A DNA stretch of 64,000 nt from Turbatrix aceti (Eukaryota; Nematoda; Chromadorea; Rhabditida; Panagrolaimidae), in contig OZ017769.1 of the NCBI GenBank assembly GCA_963969345.1, positions 11,225,725-11,289,724 on the forward strand. Reading direction: 5' to 3'. The notes under the pieces were generated by a model. The model ran no database searches, was not told the origin of the DNA, and saw only the letters and a program-made list of their open reading frames with translations. Shown here piece after piece: positions 1 to 11,473 of the stretch. A program made the position numbers and the translations under genes. Position 1 is the first letter of the stretch. Each line of letters starts with the position of its first letter.

Positions 1-2609
1 AGACCGACGGACCAACCAGTTGGTCGGTCCGTCCGGTCGGCGCCGGCCACTGTCCGGCAGGCGCACAGCGTCAAAGCCAACCATGGGCTATACGCCTACT
101 CCGTGCATTGTCGCGTCACCTTGCGCACGCAGGGCAGGGTAGGCTCGCTCTACTCACTAACGAAGGCCTAGGTGCCTAGACAGGTCCGACTGATAGACGA
201 CTGATTTCTATGAGTTTGGCTATGAAGATAGTTTTAGGGTGGTCGGCCCCTTTGGCAATCGAGTTGATTAATAAGTACCGGATTAATGTCACCTACAAGC
301 ATTTTGGGTGGTCCTGTAGGAATAACAATATGGATTACGTTTTTCTTGCGCACCTCACCCCTTGTATGCATGCCAATTAAAGTGTACTACGTTCGAGTTC
401 TGTATTAATTCCAAAAATAAATTTGTAAGCTGTACTTTCAAAGTATCTCATGTCAGCCGGTCAACAGCTAATAGCGTCGTTAAAAGTCAGAACTCGTTGA
501 ATGGCGTGGATTAACAGCACCCACGTATTGCAGCTCTCTGCATTTCCTCCCCTCTCGTGTGGTTTGTCATTGGTTTGCGTTATCGCTTGTTTCATGTCTT
601 ATCGACTTGTTTTATCGGTTTCCTCCTCACCTTAAAGTGCGTTTCGAGTAGTTTATTTTCCCTTTCGTCCTCAAAATCGAATCGATCAATCGATTGATTT
701 GTCTGTTCATAGAATTTTTTCCTTCAATAATAATCTTTGCTGCTGGCAAGAATGAGCTCTATCTACTAACTATTTATTTGACTGTCTGATCTCATAAAAT
801 ACGTGCAGTACAAATGCGCTATAAAAAATTTTAAATTTATGGAGCTGTCACGTTTGGTGGGGCTATCATGTGCTGTTTTTTTGGAGTAAATTGATTTGTT
901 AGAGAGTAATATTTTTTTTCTGAATTTGCACGTTTACCATATTAGGAGGTAAACAATGTTTTTGAGCCTGTTTTGGAATTTATTTCAATAATATTTTTTA
1001 ATTTACGATGGCTGGTACAGGTTCGGAAGCAGGAAATCCGCGCTAGTTTATAAATGTCCTTATTTCCGTCCAGTCTAGTCTCGGCAAGTCTTTGGTCGAG
1101 CATAACGACGTCAAAACGGGAGCGACGTTAATGCGACCAGACGTCTTACACCGTATTAGGCGTAGTAGCATGGTTACTTGTATCACATCATGACAAACCA
1201 AGCGTTTGTCTCGGTATGGATGGAGACGTTTGGTAATTGAGTTTCGCCGGATTAACTAGACAAAAACAATGCCAGAGAAAGAAAAAAAATAAGAAGTAAA
1301 AATTTCTACGACTCAATGCAAAATTATGTGTTTTTTACGTTGTTAATTCTCCCACTTTTATAACCCCTGCGTTTTATCACGTTTTCTTGTTATATTATAC
1401 TTTTTTATTGTTGACCATAGCGTGTCGTTCAATCAATTGACGGTTCTTTCAATCAATTACGTCACTTTTTTTTCACTTTGTCAGTCTTTTATTTTTTCAC
1501 AAACTTTCTACATATGATAATCAATGATTTTTTTGCAGTTTTTTTATGAAGTGCACGATTTTTTTCATGTGCAACTTGATTTTACGATGATCTCCATTAA
1601 ATTATTTCATATATGCCTATAGGCTGATGAAATGTTTTTTTCTGAATTTTCGAATTTGAATACACACGAACTTTACAGTACGCTTTTTTGAGTACTTCAT
1701 GATTATTTTTTTTGCAAACAGTCAGCAAGTAAATATTACTATTTTTGCTCTACGGTTTGGACAGGGCAGGACAGACCCTGAGGCACCGATAATGTTTTCC
1801 CAAGCATTTTGGTAGTGAATTTTTTTCTCAGAAAATTTTCCCCAGTTTTCTTTCCCCTTAAAATTTTTTCAAACCTCTGCTTTTTACTAATTCATGGTTT
1901 TGGAAATCAAAAAAAAAACATCAGACTGTTTTTGCGTTAATAAATATAAATTTTGTTGACGCATAAAACTTATTTACAAAATTTAGTTTTTTTAATGCTG
2001 TTCCCGCGTTGAATGCAGCGCGCATGCAGCAGAAGAAGGTTAGAAAACCTCTCAGTCAAGAACTGCGTTAAAGAGAATTGGTTTGCTACTAGTTTTGCCT
2101 CAGAAGGAAAAAACAACAAAAGGAACACTATTTTTTGTTAGTCCTTTTTTTGTATTAAAATTGTGTTAGTCACAGTTGGTCATACCAAAAACATACATAC
2201 AACAAGAAGTTAGTATGCCCTGCAGTGTATGATTCATCACAATGAAAAATAACCAAACAGGGACAAAGCGAGAAAAAAGTGTTCAGCTATCCACTAAAAT
2301 CCCATCATCATCGAACAAACTATGTATCCCTAAAACTTAAAACTCACTAAAGCTAACAGTTTTTTTTTATTATTTGCTGTTTTTGTCGAATTGTTTTTTT
2401 TGTTCAGGCTATCATGTATCACCTTGCCAGTTAGCGTGACTTGGTTACCTATCAAGGGGAACAATTCTATTATATACTTGCCACAGAAAAGTAAAATGTT
2501 ATGAACAACTTTTGTTATGAACAATTTTTCTCAAAGAAGGGGCTTAAAAAATTGTAGGTTCCATTTTTTTCTCATTCAAGACCATCATTTTTTTTCTTAC
2601 AAATGTAAT
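1..2609. other. Gene-free AT-rich region
   Basis: I see no exon-like reading frame on either strand here; the only ORF is a 64-codon low-complexity one near 2330-2524. The first 45 bases contain an imperfect hairpin built from GGACCAAC and GTTGGTCGGTCC words. The rest is AT-rich with many T runs. It may hold distal regulatory DNA of the gene at 6.7 kb or the end of an upstream gene, but nothing in the sequence shows that. Confidence 0.5.
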
Positions 2610-2696
2610 CAGTGTTATTGGGTTTCTAAATCCGTATTCGGACCCTAGTCTGAGATTTTTTGGATACGTTTGAAAATCGGGTATCCGACAACACTG
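2610..2696. mobile_element. Short hAT-like MITE remnant
   Basis: An 87-bp segment starts CAGTGTTATTGGG and ends ATCCGACAACACTG, so its two ends are inverted copies of CAGTGTT. The same terminal word, CAGTGTTGTCGGG, starts the larger element at 42032, so they are probably one family. CAGTG ends are typical of hAT transposons. The flanks do not give a clean 8-bp duplication, so this may be a deletion derivative. Confidence 0.45.
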
Positions 2697-2700
2697 ACTG

Positions 2701-3110
2701 TAGGGTTCGAACCCCCCCCCCCCCGTATCGGGTCGGGGACGGGGGTAGTCGGTGGCAGAGGTGTCGGGGGCGGGGGAAATTGCCCCTGACGGGGGCAGAA
2801 GTCGGCGGGGAAGGGGGTAATTGCCCCCGAGTCCTATGAAAAAGAAGAAAAAAAGGTGTCAATTTTATCTTAAAACGAAAACCGAGGCATATTTTGAACA
2901 AATTTTTCGTATTTTGCTCTGTTTTTGCCTATTTATGTTGTTTTTGAACGTTTTTCCGCGTTTTACGCTAAATTTTGCTCATTGTTGGGGGCAAAATCTG
3001 TGGGGGGCGGGGGATTTACTCCCCTATGGGGGTCACAAATGGTCGGGGGGCCACCCCCGGGTTCATCCCCGCCGGGATCCCAGTGGGGACGGGGGGGGCT
3101 TCGAACCTTA
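2701..3110. mobile_element. hAT-type MITE with 8-bp target duplication
   Basis: The element begins TAGGGTTCGAACCCC and ends GGCTTCGAACCTTA, which gives a near-perfect terminal inverted repeat (TAGGGTTCGAA against TAAGGTTCGAA). It is flanked by the direct repeat ACTGACTG at 2693-2700 and 3111-3118. An 8-bp duplication and TAGGG ends are hAT hallmarks. Both subterminal regions are packed with G/C runs of the form GGGGACGGGG and CGGGGG. There is no transposase. Weak ORFs on both strands are by-products of the G/C runs. Confidence 0.8.
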
Positions 3111-3118
3111 ACTGACTG

Positions 3119-4129
3119 TAATTCCGCAACCCATCCAGCTTTCTGGACTTCTGTTGCCCAGTTCAGCTCATTTTATACATTACCACCCCCAGAAAACCGA
3201 CATTTCTCTGGATAAAATTTTTTTTACGTCCGTCAGATACCGAATACCCCTTTTTACGACACCCACCACCCCGTTCTTTCACCGGTCTCACTTTTTACCT
3301 GTCCGTTCATCTGTTACACAGTCCAGTCGCGAACCTACGTATTTTGTGCATCTATATCTAATGCTTCTGCGCCTAACAAAACTTTTTCTCACGTTTTCGT
3401 CATCCCGTCTTTTTGCCTTTGACTTGACCACTGCGTACCATTGTTACCACGTCGGCGTCCGCTTCCCCATCATTGCAAAAAAATACTGTCTAATGGCTGC
3501 AAATTTTTTCCCACAGTCTTTTTTTTTCGTAATTCTATCATTTGAAATTCTAGTTTTCTATTCATCTTTTTTTTACCGTTCCTGGCTCATGCTATCGCGA
3601 GCAATCAATCGATCGATCGATCTTTTTTTTCATCTAGAAACTTGTCTCCTTTGTTTTTCTTCCATCTTGCTATTCGCCACCCTGCTGCTGACCCGTGATC
3701 CATCATTTTTTTGTACAGCGTATTAAAAGTTTTTTATTTAGGGGAACAACAAAAAAAAGAGACAAATCAAACTTCAGTTTTTTGTTTTATTATTTGAGGA
3801 TGCATTTATTTATGAAGTTATGTATATGGTGACAAATGTGTGTGTCTAACTTAATTCTACCATGTTGTTGTCTGATTCTCCTGTTTTTCCTGGCGGATAG
3901 ACTTGACGTCTGTCTTTTAAAGGTCGCATATCACGCTGAATCAGTGCAAAAAATCGAAACATTCAATATCCGATCCAAAATCCCGAAAATTTGTGTATCC
4001 GTAAATTTAAAATTTATGTAAAAATCATGTTTAAATTTGAGTACATATATCGACTTTTTAAACGAACCCAAATTTTTAAACATTATTTTGAAAAACAATC
4101 TCTTTCTATGTTGTGTTTGATATGGTTCA
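3119..4129. other. Intergenic region without supported gene
   Basis: A 190-codon plus-strand frame at 3154-3726 is rich in F, S and L, has no domain signature and lies in pyrimidine-rich DNA, so I do not call it a gene. No splice-linked exon set is visible. Confidence 0.4.
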
Positions 4130-4351
4130 AATTGGGATGGGTCAGCCGAAGATGGGCCGCTGGTTGGTCATCAAAATACGCCCTAACCCGAAGCCAAAAT
4201 TGGGCCTTTCAAACAATTATTATTCACTTACACATTTTTTAGGCAAAAATTAGCAATCGGAAAAAAATTTAAAAAAAACCAAAGTCAGGTTGTACCTACT
4301 GGCTTTTGCCTTGCTCTAAACTGGGCTTTGGGCCGAAAGTTCGTCCCAATT
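4130..4351. mobile_element. Probable MITE with GGGCC-rich ends
   Basis: AATTGGGATGG at the left and the inverse of AATTGGGACGA at the right bound about 220 bp. The subterminal DNA repeats GGGCC words (ATGGGCC, TTGGGCC, GGGCTTTGGGCC), as in the other hAT-like elements of this window. No target duplication is clear, so the exact ends are uncertain. Confidence 0.4.
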
Positions 4352-6397
4352 CATAACTGTAAATTTCTATATTTTTGAAAAATTTGTAGCTTATTGGAAA
4401 ACTTATTTAAGAACCATTTGAAAATTGCTAATGCAGTAATTTGAAAATGTTTTCATTTTATAGATTGGAGATTTGGGTTAGTTTTCTGTAAAGCTTCCAA
4501 TTCAAATAAAACTTTATTTTTTTGACCCATTCTTTTTAAAATTTTTTTGGCTTGTTGTTTTTCTTTTTTTAAGATATGAAATTTATTTTAGCTGAGTAAT
4601 GGTGAAATAAATAAATAAATAAAAGCAATTGCAAACCTAGCTTTATGTAAATCGCGTTGCATATCACTGATTGAACTTCCGCATTTTAATCAAATTTTTT
4701 GTACCGATTTTTTTTGTTGTTCACCATGTAGGGCCATCAAACCAATCTGTTTCTAATATCAATTTCTAGAAAAACATAATTTTTGCGATAATACCTAAAT
4801 TTTAATTAAAAAATGAAAATATTATAGAAATTTTTCTGAATAAAACAACTTTCACCAGCGTCAAAAACTGATTTTTTTGTCTGTTTTGATTTAGCGTAAA
4901 ATCTTTGTCTTCTGAAGCCAATGCAATTGGGCTTCAAAAAATTATAGCCTCTGTTTTCCATAACCCTTGATAATGGCGAAGACGCCACCTGATTGCACCT
5001 GAAACCATGTACACCTGTATAAGCCAATGATGCCCTCACATGAGATCCGGCATGTCAGTTCTGCGACCGTCTGTCGTCTGGCACGACGACGACGACCATC
5101 GTCGCCATCCGCCGTCTCCGCTTCCCTTCCATCGTCCATCCATCCATCCATACGCCCACCCAGTGAGAGACGACATACGCAGGCAGGCGGCGCAGAGGCG
5201 CAGCCAGCCACAACCCACCCCCTCTTCTTCCCCCCTCCATCCATCCTCTTCGAGTACGCGCGCACGCGCGCGTTCGCTTTCATTGCTTGTGTGTTGTTTT
5301 GTTGTAAACGCTTTTGCATTTATTGATCGAGTTGCGCACGTTTGAGAAAAAAAGTTGGTTGGCCAAAAATCAGTCGGCTTTAGCCAGTGTGGATGCTTGC
5401 ATTTCGCTGGATATCAGGATGAGATCATTTTCGTCTGGTCTGAAAGCGAATTTCATTCGGATACTCGGCTACGTGTGTGATTTTTCGATGAACTCTCCTT
5501 CCTTTGTGCGCGATTGATGCTTTTCGCGCACACGCATTTTCATCTTGGTGGCTGCTAGCTTTTTTGTAACTCTTTGTGCTATCCGGATCGATCGCTGGTT
5601 ATGCCTTTGCATCATCGATCCGTTTTACCCCACATCTGTATGAATGGGATTCGTTCAGACATACAGGAAATGCAAAATAATTGTTACGGGATGTTGTTTT
5701 TGCCACTGCAATGTGTAGTTTTTGATGTCCAACATCGTCACCTCACTGGAGGATGCCCTGTTTATTTACGTCCATTCTTTTTTTAGATGAAGATGTAGGG
5801 GATTGTTTTACAGTTTATTTTAATCGTTTTATCGATTGAATGGTGGTGTACGATCGCGATCGTTACTTGCATTGAGGCCGATATCTAGCCTGGCCTGGTC
5901 AACAAATATTACGGAAAATGACTACCAGAGATCGGAAAAAAGTTCACCCTGGATCGACTCTCTGGGTGTCCAGCGGAAACTTCATGACCATAGATTAGGC
6001 CTGGAATGATTAGCAGTGCAGAAAAGAGTTTTTTATGCTGAACACAAATGTGAAACATAAAAAAAAGAATAATAAATCGTGAACTACGATAAATAGCAAT
6101 GCAAGGGTTCTCGACGGGAATTTTTTTCTTGCGCTGGTATGAAAAATTCTGCTCGAAATGCGATTCATGTGTCGAATGATATTGGCGAAATTATCTACGT
6201 CGAATGTCGAAATTAGTTTTTTTTCGTTCAAAAATGGCTTCATATTGACTCAATCGATGGAAGTGACGTGAATTGCTCTGCATCGCATTTTTTTTCCATT
6301 TGACCAAAACTTGTCATTTTTTGTTTTAATCCTTGTTCGCGATATTATACGACACCTTATGACTCAAAACCCAATTTTATTTATGCTTACGTGTTTC
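4352..6397. promoter_or_regulatory. Upstream region of the 6.7-kb gene
   Basis: No coding exon is supported. Between about 5040 and 5345 the base composition rises sharply in C and G, with a CCAT microsatellite near 5140-5155. Overlapping frames there, on both strands, are composition artefacts. This GC-richer patch followed by an AT-rich stretch ending in a 3' splice site at 6398-6399 is consistent with a promoter or 5'-UTR exon plus a 5'-UTR intron. That is inference. Confidence 0.35.
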
Positions 6398-6708
6398 AGG
6401 GCCGAGATCACCGCTTCGACTGAATCCATTCACCATAGCGTCTATTCTGACTTGGCGGCGACCTCTCAACCACCATCCCAGCCTCATCTCGGCAATTTTC
6501 CTATTCTCGTTGTGGGTTGTCGACAAACTTTTGTACTCTCACTGAAGCGACTCTTGCTCGAAGAATCCAACGAAAACGACGGTTATCAGGAATTTTCGCT
6601 TTTCTCGCGTCCATTGACTTCTTCACCGCTCTCTCCGCCTTCTTGTGCCTTGCGTTGTCTTTCGCCTCGGTCCGTCTTACATCGGTCGTGCCAGTCGTAG
6701 CCTTCTAG
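6398..6708 (+). promoter_or_regulatory. 3' splice site and 5' UTR of the ETS-like gene
   Basis: TTACGTGTTTCAG ends at 6399 and is a strong nematode-like acceptor. It is followed by about 310 bases without an in-frame ATG continuing into the gene, up to the ATG at 6709. The acceptor could join an upstream 5'-UTR exon or receive a spliced leader. Sequence alone cannot tell which. Confidence 0.5.
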
Positions 6709-9700
6709 ATGGCCTATCAACCACCTAGTGCCAGCTCTGGTCCGAATTATGGTCAAAGCCAGCAGTCGGCGATTCATCCGGGCTACGGTCCTCCATCCAA
6801 CGGTGGCGCGGGACAGATGGGACAGGTTATGTTTCCCGGACCCGGACCTACTGGGGCTGGTCCTCAGTACAGCATGCGGCAGCTACAACAAGCACCACAG
6901 GCGTCCAACAACCGGAGCAACAACATGATGTCACCTCCCTGCGCGTCGCAAGCGTATCCACCTCAGGCCATGGTGTACCACAACAACAGCGTGCAGCACC
7001 AACAGTCAATGGCTCCAGCCCCATTAGACGAGATGCCAGAGTTAAAGCCTGGCATGACGCTGGTTGACATACTCAAGGCTACAAGCAACATTCCGTCGTA
7101 CAACCTGCCACATGACGACAATATCCTGGATTTTCTGTACACATACAGCCTCGATGCGGCGGAGTTTGCGTATAAAGGTGATGATGGATGTTTCTACCTT
7201 CCACCTGAGAAGAGGATTATGCGTCGCAGGGTATTTCCCGAAGAAGTCATGAACCAGCAGCCTGGACCGAGTGGCATTGGTGCCGAGCAGCAATGGATGA
7301 GGAATCGACAAATTGTAAGTTTTTGGCATGAAGAATTTTCATCTGAGATTGCTTCATGCTAGTAATCTCAGATGAAAATTGTTTATTAGATTTCTGTAGG
7401 GTGAACCCTTTACGATGGAACAATGTTCACAATCAGCGCCACGGAATGCCTGCAACATGCGAGCGCGCGCCAACGCGCTTGCCTCTCTGCCCTGCGGGTG
7501 CGTTGCATTTTTTTCTTAGGCATTTTCATTGTTTCTGTGTTATTCCTGGTGATTCACCGCATTTTTGCGAGCAGATTGATGTCTTTGCCGAAAAAAAATA
7601 TTCATTTTGGGCTGAGTTGCAAGCGTCCAAAAATCGCTTTTTTTGCAAAACGGTCATGGTCATAACATTTAAGATACTCATGAAATTGACTTCAAATTTT
7701 TTTTGTAGATGCAACATGGTATCAAGAATGTATAGCAAAACAAAAATCAAAAGAAAAGTTCATATGTTGGATAAAAATCGAGGATAACTGATATCCCTTA
7801 TAAAAATGTGCGCACGCACCCTGCGCCGACACGGAAAGCTAGAAATTGTCGTTCTGAGAGCACTCATATTGCTGATTGAAGAGAATCCGCGCGCACATTT
7901 TTATAAGGGATATCAGTTATCCTCGATTTTTATCCAACATATGAACTTTTCTTTTGATTTTTGTTTTGCTATACATTCTTGATACCATGCTGCATCTACA
8001 AAAAAAATTTTAAGTAAACTTCATGAGTATCTCAGATGTTATAACCATGACCGTTTCTGCAAAAGTAGCGATTTTTGGACGCTTGCAACTCAGCCCAAAA
8101 TGAATATTTTTTTCGGCAAAGACATCAATCTGCTCGCAAAAATGCGGTGAATCACCAGGAATAACACAGAAACAATGAAAATGCCTAAGAAAAAAATGCA
8201 ACGCACCCGCAGGGCAGAGAGGCAAGCGCGTTGGCGCGCGCTCGCATGTTGCAGGCATTCCGTGGCGCTGAATTTAGCTGGCGGAGCACATTGTGCGATG
8301 GCACTATTTTTCCGTGTTTTTACCCTCAATGACATTAAATATGATAACTTTTTTTATTGTTTTGTGTTTTAGGCCTCGCAGCAAGGCAGATTTCCACCTG
8401 GAGTTCAGGCACACCAGCAACAACAATTTCTTGTCCAACAACAACGCCTGACGCCTGGTTACGCTGTAGGTCCTGGAGGACAGCAACCTGTACGGCAACA
8501 TTTCTTTCCCGATGGTGCCCCTCAGCAGCCAGGCATGATGGTGGGGCAGCCTTCGGTTTGTTTTTGAATAAATAGGCTTTCTTGCGCCTAAGTTTCTTAT
8601 TTTATGCGAAATGTTTATATTTTTAGCCTGTGTTTATGCAAAACTCCCCAGGAGGAGCCGGTGTGCGTCTTGTCTCACCTGCTTATCCCCAGCCGGGCTC
8701 GGTTCAAAGCCAGCAGGGCGGACCGGTGTTCTCGCGCCAGCCATCGCTCACGAACGATCCCTACTCGCAGCCGCCTCGCTCGATGCTCCCCCCACCCACG
8801 ATGCCACCGATGTCTGTCGATCGTCCAGCTGAATCCCCGGCCATGCAAGAGCCCTTCCGGTATTCTGCAGCTTCTCTTACCAGTCCGAGGGCCATCAAGC
8901 AGGAAGTTACGGCCAAACAAGAAATGAAGCAGGAAGCCGGACAGAAAAAACGTGTCAACGGATCGCTCAAGAGCACGCTCAGCACCGAACACCTCGCTTC
9001 ACCGTCGATCATCAAGAACGAGATCTTCTCTCCTCCGCCCCAGGCCCACTCAGCCGGGCCTCAGGAAAACGCCTTCTTCCCCCACAACATCAAGATGGAA
9101 GGCGGGGGCTCTCGTCCGACGTCAACCTTCCTCCAGGCTGCCAAGGCAATGGACAACGGCATCATCAAGCCGCCGTCCAATGTTTCACCTCTGGTTGCCG
9201 TTAGTCCACCGCAGGCGGGATCCTCGAGTTCGCCGAGTTGCCCCAATCTGCTTGCGGCACTCACAAAAGCTGGAGGCAAGCCCATTGGAGCGGCGATGGG
9301 GCCTGGAGGCTTCAGTGATGATTCGCGACGTCCGTCAACGACTTCACCTGCTTCGGTGTGCTCAACTGCATCGAGCGTTGCGTCATCGAAGAAAAGAAAC
9401 GGGGATGACGACGGAATTGCGCCCAAAGCGAAAACTGCTAAACGACCGAAATACGATACGAATAATATGCCGTACATCAATCTTATCAATTTTGTTTTGC
9501 GTAAGTCTTCACGTTTTTTATCTAAATACTTTTTTTCGTGTCGAAAATGTAGACGGTTTTTTTATTTTTGTGTTTTTTCCAGAATGCGATCCGGATCCCC
9601 TCATTGTTTTTATCTGTCGGCAACTCCTGTCGACAGACAAAAGCCACAAACGATCTCTCGACTGGAAAGAATCTCCCGAGACCCGAACATTCGTCGTATC

Positions 9701-10444
9701 GAGACCCCGAATTTTTTCGGAACTCTGGAAGAAAGAAAATGGTGTTTTCGAGGCAAATAGTCGTGCTATAACGTATGCCAAGATCGAACAGCAGATTGGC
9801 AAGACGTACAACAACCGATTCATCGGCAGATATCGACTCATCGAAAAAGTCAATGAGAACCGTGAATTTCAATTTTTCCCGGGGCTTATGGAGTCTGCGT
9901 ATGTTTTTGTTATTGATTTGAATTATTTTTTTATTGCTCTATTTTTTTCAGTGGTCTTCGACTGAACCAAACTGAACTCTTCGTCATGAACAACAATCTA
10001 TACGAACGCCCCTACAATGGACCTCATCCGATCCCGTCGCTCGCGCCACCTCCGCCACCCCAGGCGTCGACGCCGCCGGAAGACCGAAAACCACCCCCTC
10101 CTTCTTCCCACATGCTGACCGAACAACAGCGTATGCAGATGTACCAGCAACAGATGCGGATGCAACAACAGCAACAGATGCGGCATCCTGGAGGACCACC
10201 GAATCCGAGCAGCATGATGCGGAGCGACTCCTTCGGCGCGCCTACTCCCTCACCCCTGGGCCCCCATCAAGCGCCACCCCAGCAGGTGCCTGGAGGGGGA
10301 GGCATGATGCGTCAACACCCGCCCAGCAAGACTGGGCCTACTCCGAGCCAGGCCAACGGCAATGGTCCGCCATCCGGGGGCCCGCAGATGATGTCGACCG
10401 GTCCTCCGCCTGGCTATTCGTCGGCTCCGATCAAGATTGCCTGA
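6709..10444 (+). CDS. Q/P-rich putative transcription factor with ETS-like block
   Basis: Exons 6709-7314, 8373-8555, 8627-9500, 9583-9898 and 9952-10444 join in frame into 823 residues with consistent phases. Residues 1-100 and the last 150 are rich in Q, P, G and M, as in transcriptional co-regulators. A charged, ordered block near 105-175 (LVDILKATSNIP, DDNILDFLYTYSLDAAEF) is unfamiliar to me. A basic stretch KKRNGDDDG...KTAKRPK near 525-540 looks like a nuclear localisation signal. Residues about 545-660 start PYINLINFVLQ and continue with SELWKKENG, ITYAKIEQQIGKTYNNRFIGRY and REFQF. That spacing resembles a divergent ETS winged helix (I.L..FLL, VA.LWG, MNYEKLSRALRYYY, VYKF). The canonical recognition-helix arginines are not convincing, so ETS membership is tentative. 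Repeated IKQE/IKNE/IKME words resemble SUMOylation sites. Intron 1 carries a large palindrome. Confidence 0.6.
7334..7380. repeat. 17-bp perfect hairpin just after the donor of intron 1
   Basis: AATTTTCATCTGAGATT at 7334-7350 is followed by a 13-base loop and its exact reverse complement at 7364-7380. It lies 20 bases inside intron 1 of the ETS-like gene, separate from the larger palindrome downstream. Confidence 0.8.
7431..8273. mobile_element. Fold-back palindrome (about 385-bp arms) in an intron
   Basis: Sequence 7431-7816 returns as reverse complement at 7889-8273, around a spacer of about 72 bp. The outer arm has AATCAGCGCCACGGAATGCC and the inner arm has GATAACTGATATCCC. Both arms carry a GC-rich segment, ACATGCGAGCGCGCGCC, resembling the core of the palindromes at 36 and 39 kb. 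Frames in both arms (each reading MPATCERAPTRLP) are copies of each other and not genes. The element fills most of the 1,058-bp intron 1, so the pre-mRNA would contain a long double-stranded hairpin. Confidence 0.85.
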
Positions 10445-11473
10445 GGACTTGCAATTCTCGTCCAAGGAAAAAAGTGAAAACATGAATTCGGCAGGACTAC
10501 AGTGAAAACGGGTTTCTGTTCACTTTTTTGTTATTCATTTGTTTAATTTTTTTATTGTTTACAATTTTTAACAAAGACCATCAACAAACTCGCTACCTGG
10601 CAACTCTTTCATGCCTTTGTTTTTATATTTGCCTTGTTGTGAATCTCTTGCGCCTTCTCCGTTGTCCCAATTAGTCAGCTGCTCATTCCCAATAAGAATT
10701 TTTCTGTATTTTTTTGTGGAAAATGGAACAGGGGGTGTGGCACGCACAAATATAATCTTCTCGTGTGTTTGTCTGTGTGGCCGGTGGACAGACCGACATG
10801 AAAATATACGCACATTGCATGCGTTTGTTCGGAGCGTCCGCATTTGTGCGTCCTCTTTCCTTCGATATTTCCACAGGTCCAGCCGCGATCTCTCCTATTT
10901 CTTTCTCTCGGTCATTATTTAATCGACGGTAGATTTTTTGAATCAGTCATGCCTCATTTCTTCAAAAAAATTCATCACAAAGTAGATTTTTTTTTAATTT
11001 TTAACAAATATCAAAATATTGAGACAAAAAAACCTAATTTGCCCCGAGGATCCACCGGTCCATCAGGCGTTTTTTGTTGTACAAATTGCTCACCTTTTGT
11101 TGCCGAATTATTGTTATCGTTACTACTTTGTATTTTCAAAAAATTTTGCGGTTATGGCTACATATATATTTTATATGTAATATTGTTGTCGCTCTGATAA
11201 AAAACAAGATTGAAAAGGACCTATCATTCATTCATTCACTCACCAATCGATACACCTCTTATTTCATGAATTCGTCATAAAATTACTATTTGTTTTTGTG
11301 TTTGCCTTATATTTATTTGTTATACCTATATTCCCACGATATCATCCCATCGAAATGCATGAAATAATACATTCGAATTATTTTTTCTCCGTGACCAAAA
11401 ATGCAAGTTTATGTTACGTTACTTGACCCGCCAAGAAATAAGTACAAAAACTGAAAAAAAGATCATGCAACAG
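10445..11473. other. 3' intergenic region between convergent genes
   Basis: This contains the 3' ends of the ETS-like gene (+) and SLX4 (-). A minus-strand AATAAA lies at 11312-11317. Three small direct repeats of ATTC occur near 11226-11238. I see no coding region. Confidence 0.5.

Noticed and set aside
2703..2725. GGTTCGAACCCC as a possible tRNA B box
   Set aside because: It is the terminal inverted repeat of the MITE; no A box or cloverleaf can be drawn around it.
3154..3726. 190-codon plus-strand frame
   Set aside because: It has a low-complexity F/S/L composition from pyrimidine-rich DNA, no domain, no splice partners and no upstream promoter signal.
5027..5345. Overlapping frames of about 100 codons on both strands
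   Set aside because: They are artefacts of a local GC-rich, CCATCC-repetitive patch; several frames on both strands are open at once.
7356..8335. Frames of 80-143 codons inside the intron-1 palindrome
   Set aside because: Plus- and minus-strand frames encode the same peptide because the two arms are inverted copies, so they are not independent genes.
9518..9872. Minus-strand frames opposite the ETS-like exon
   Set aside because: They lie antisense to a well-supported exon and its flanking intron and are shadows.
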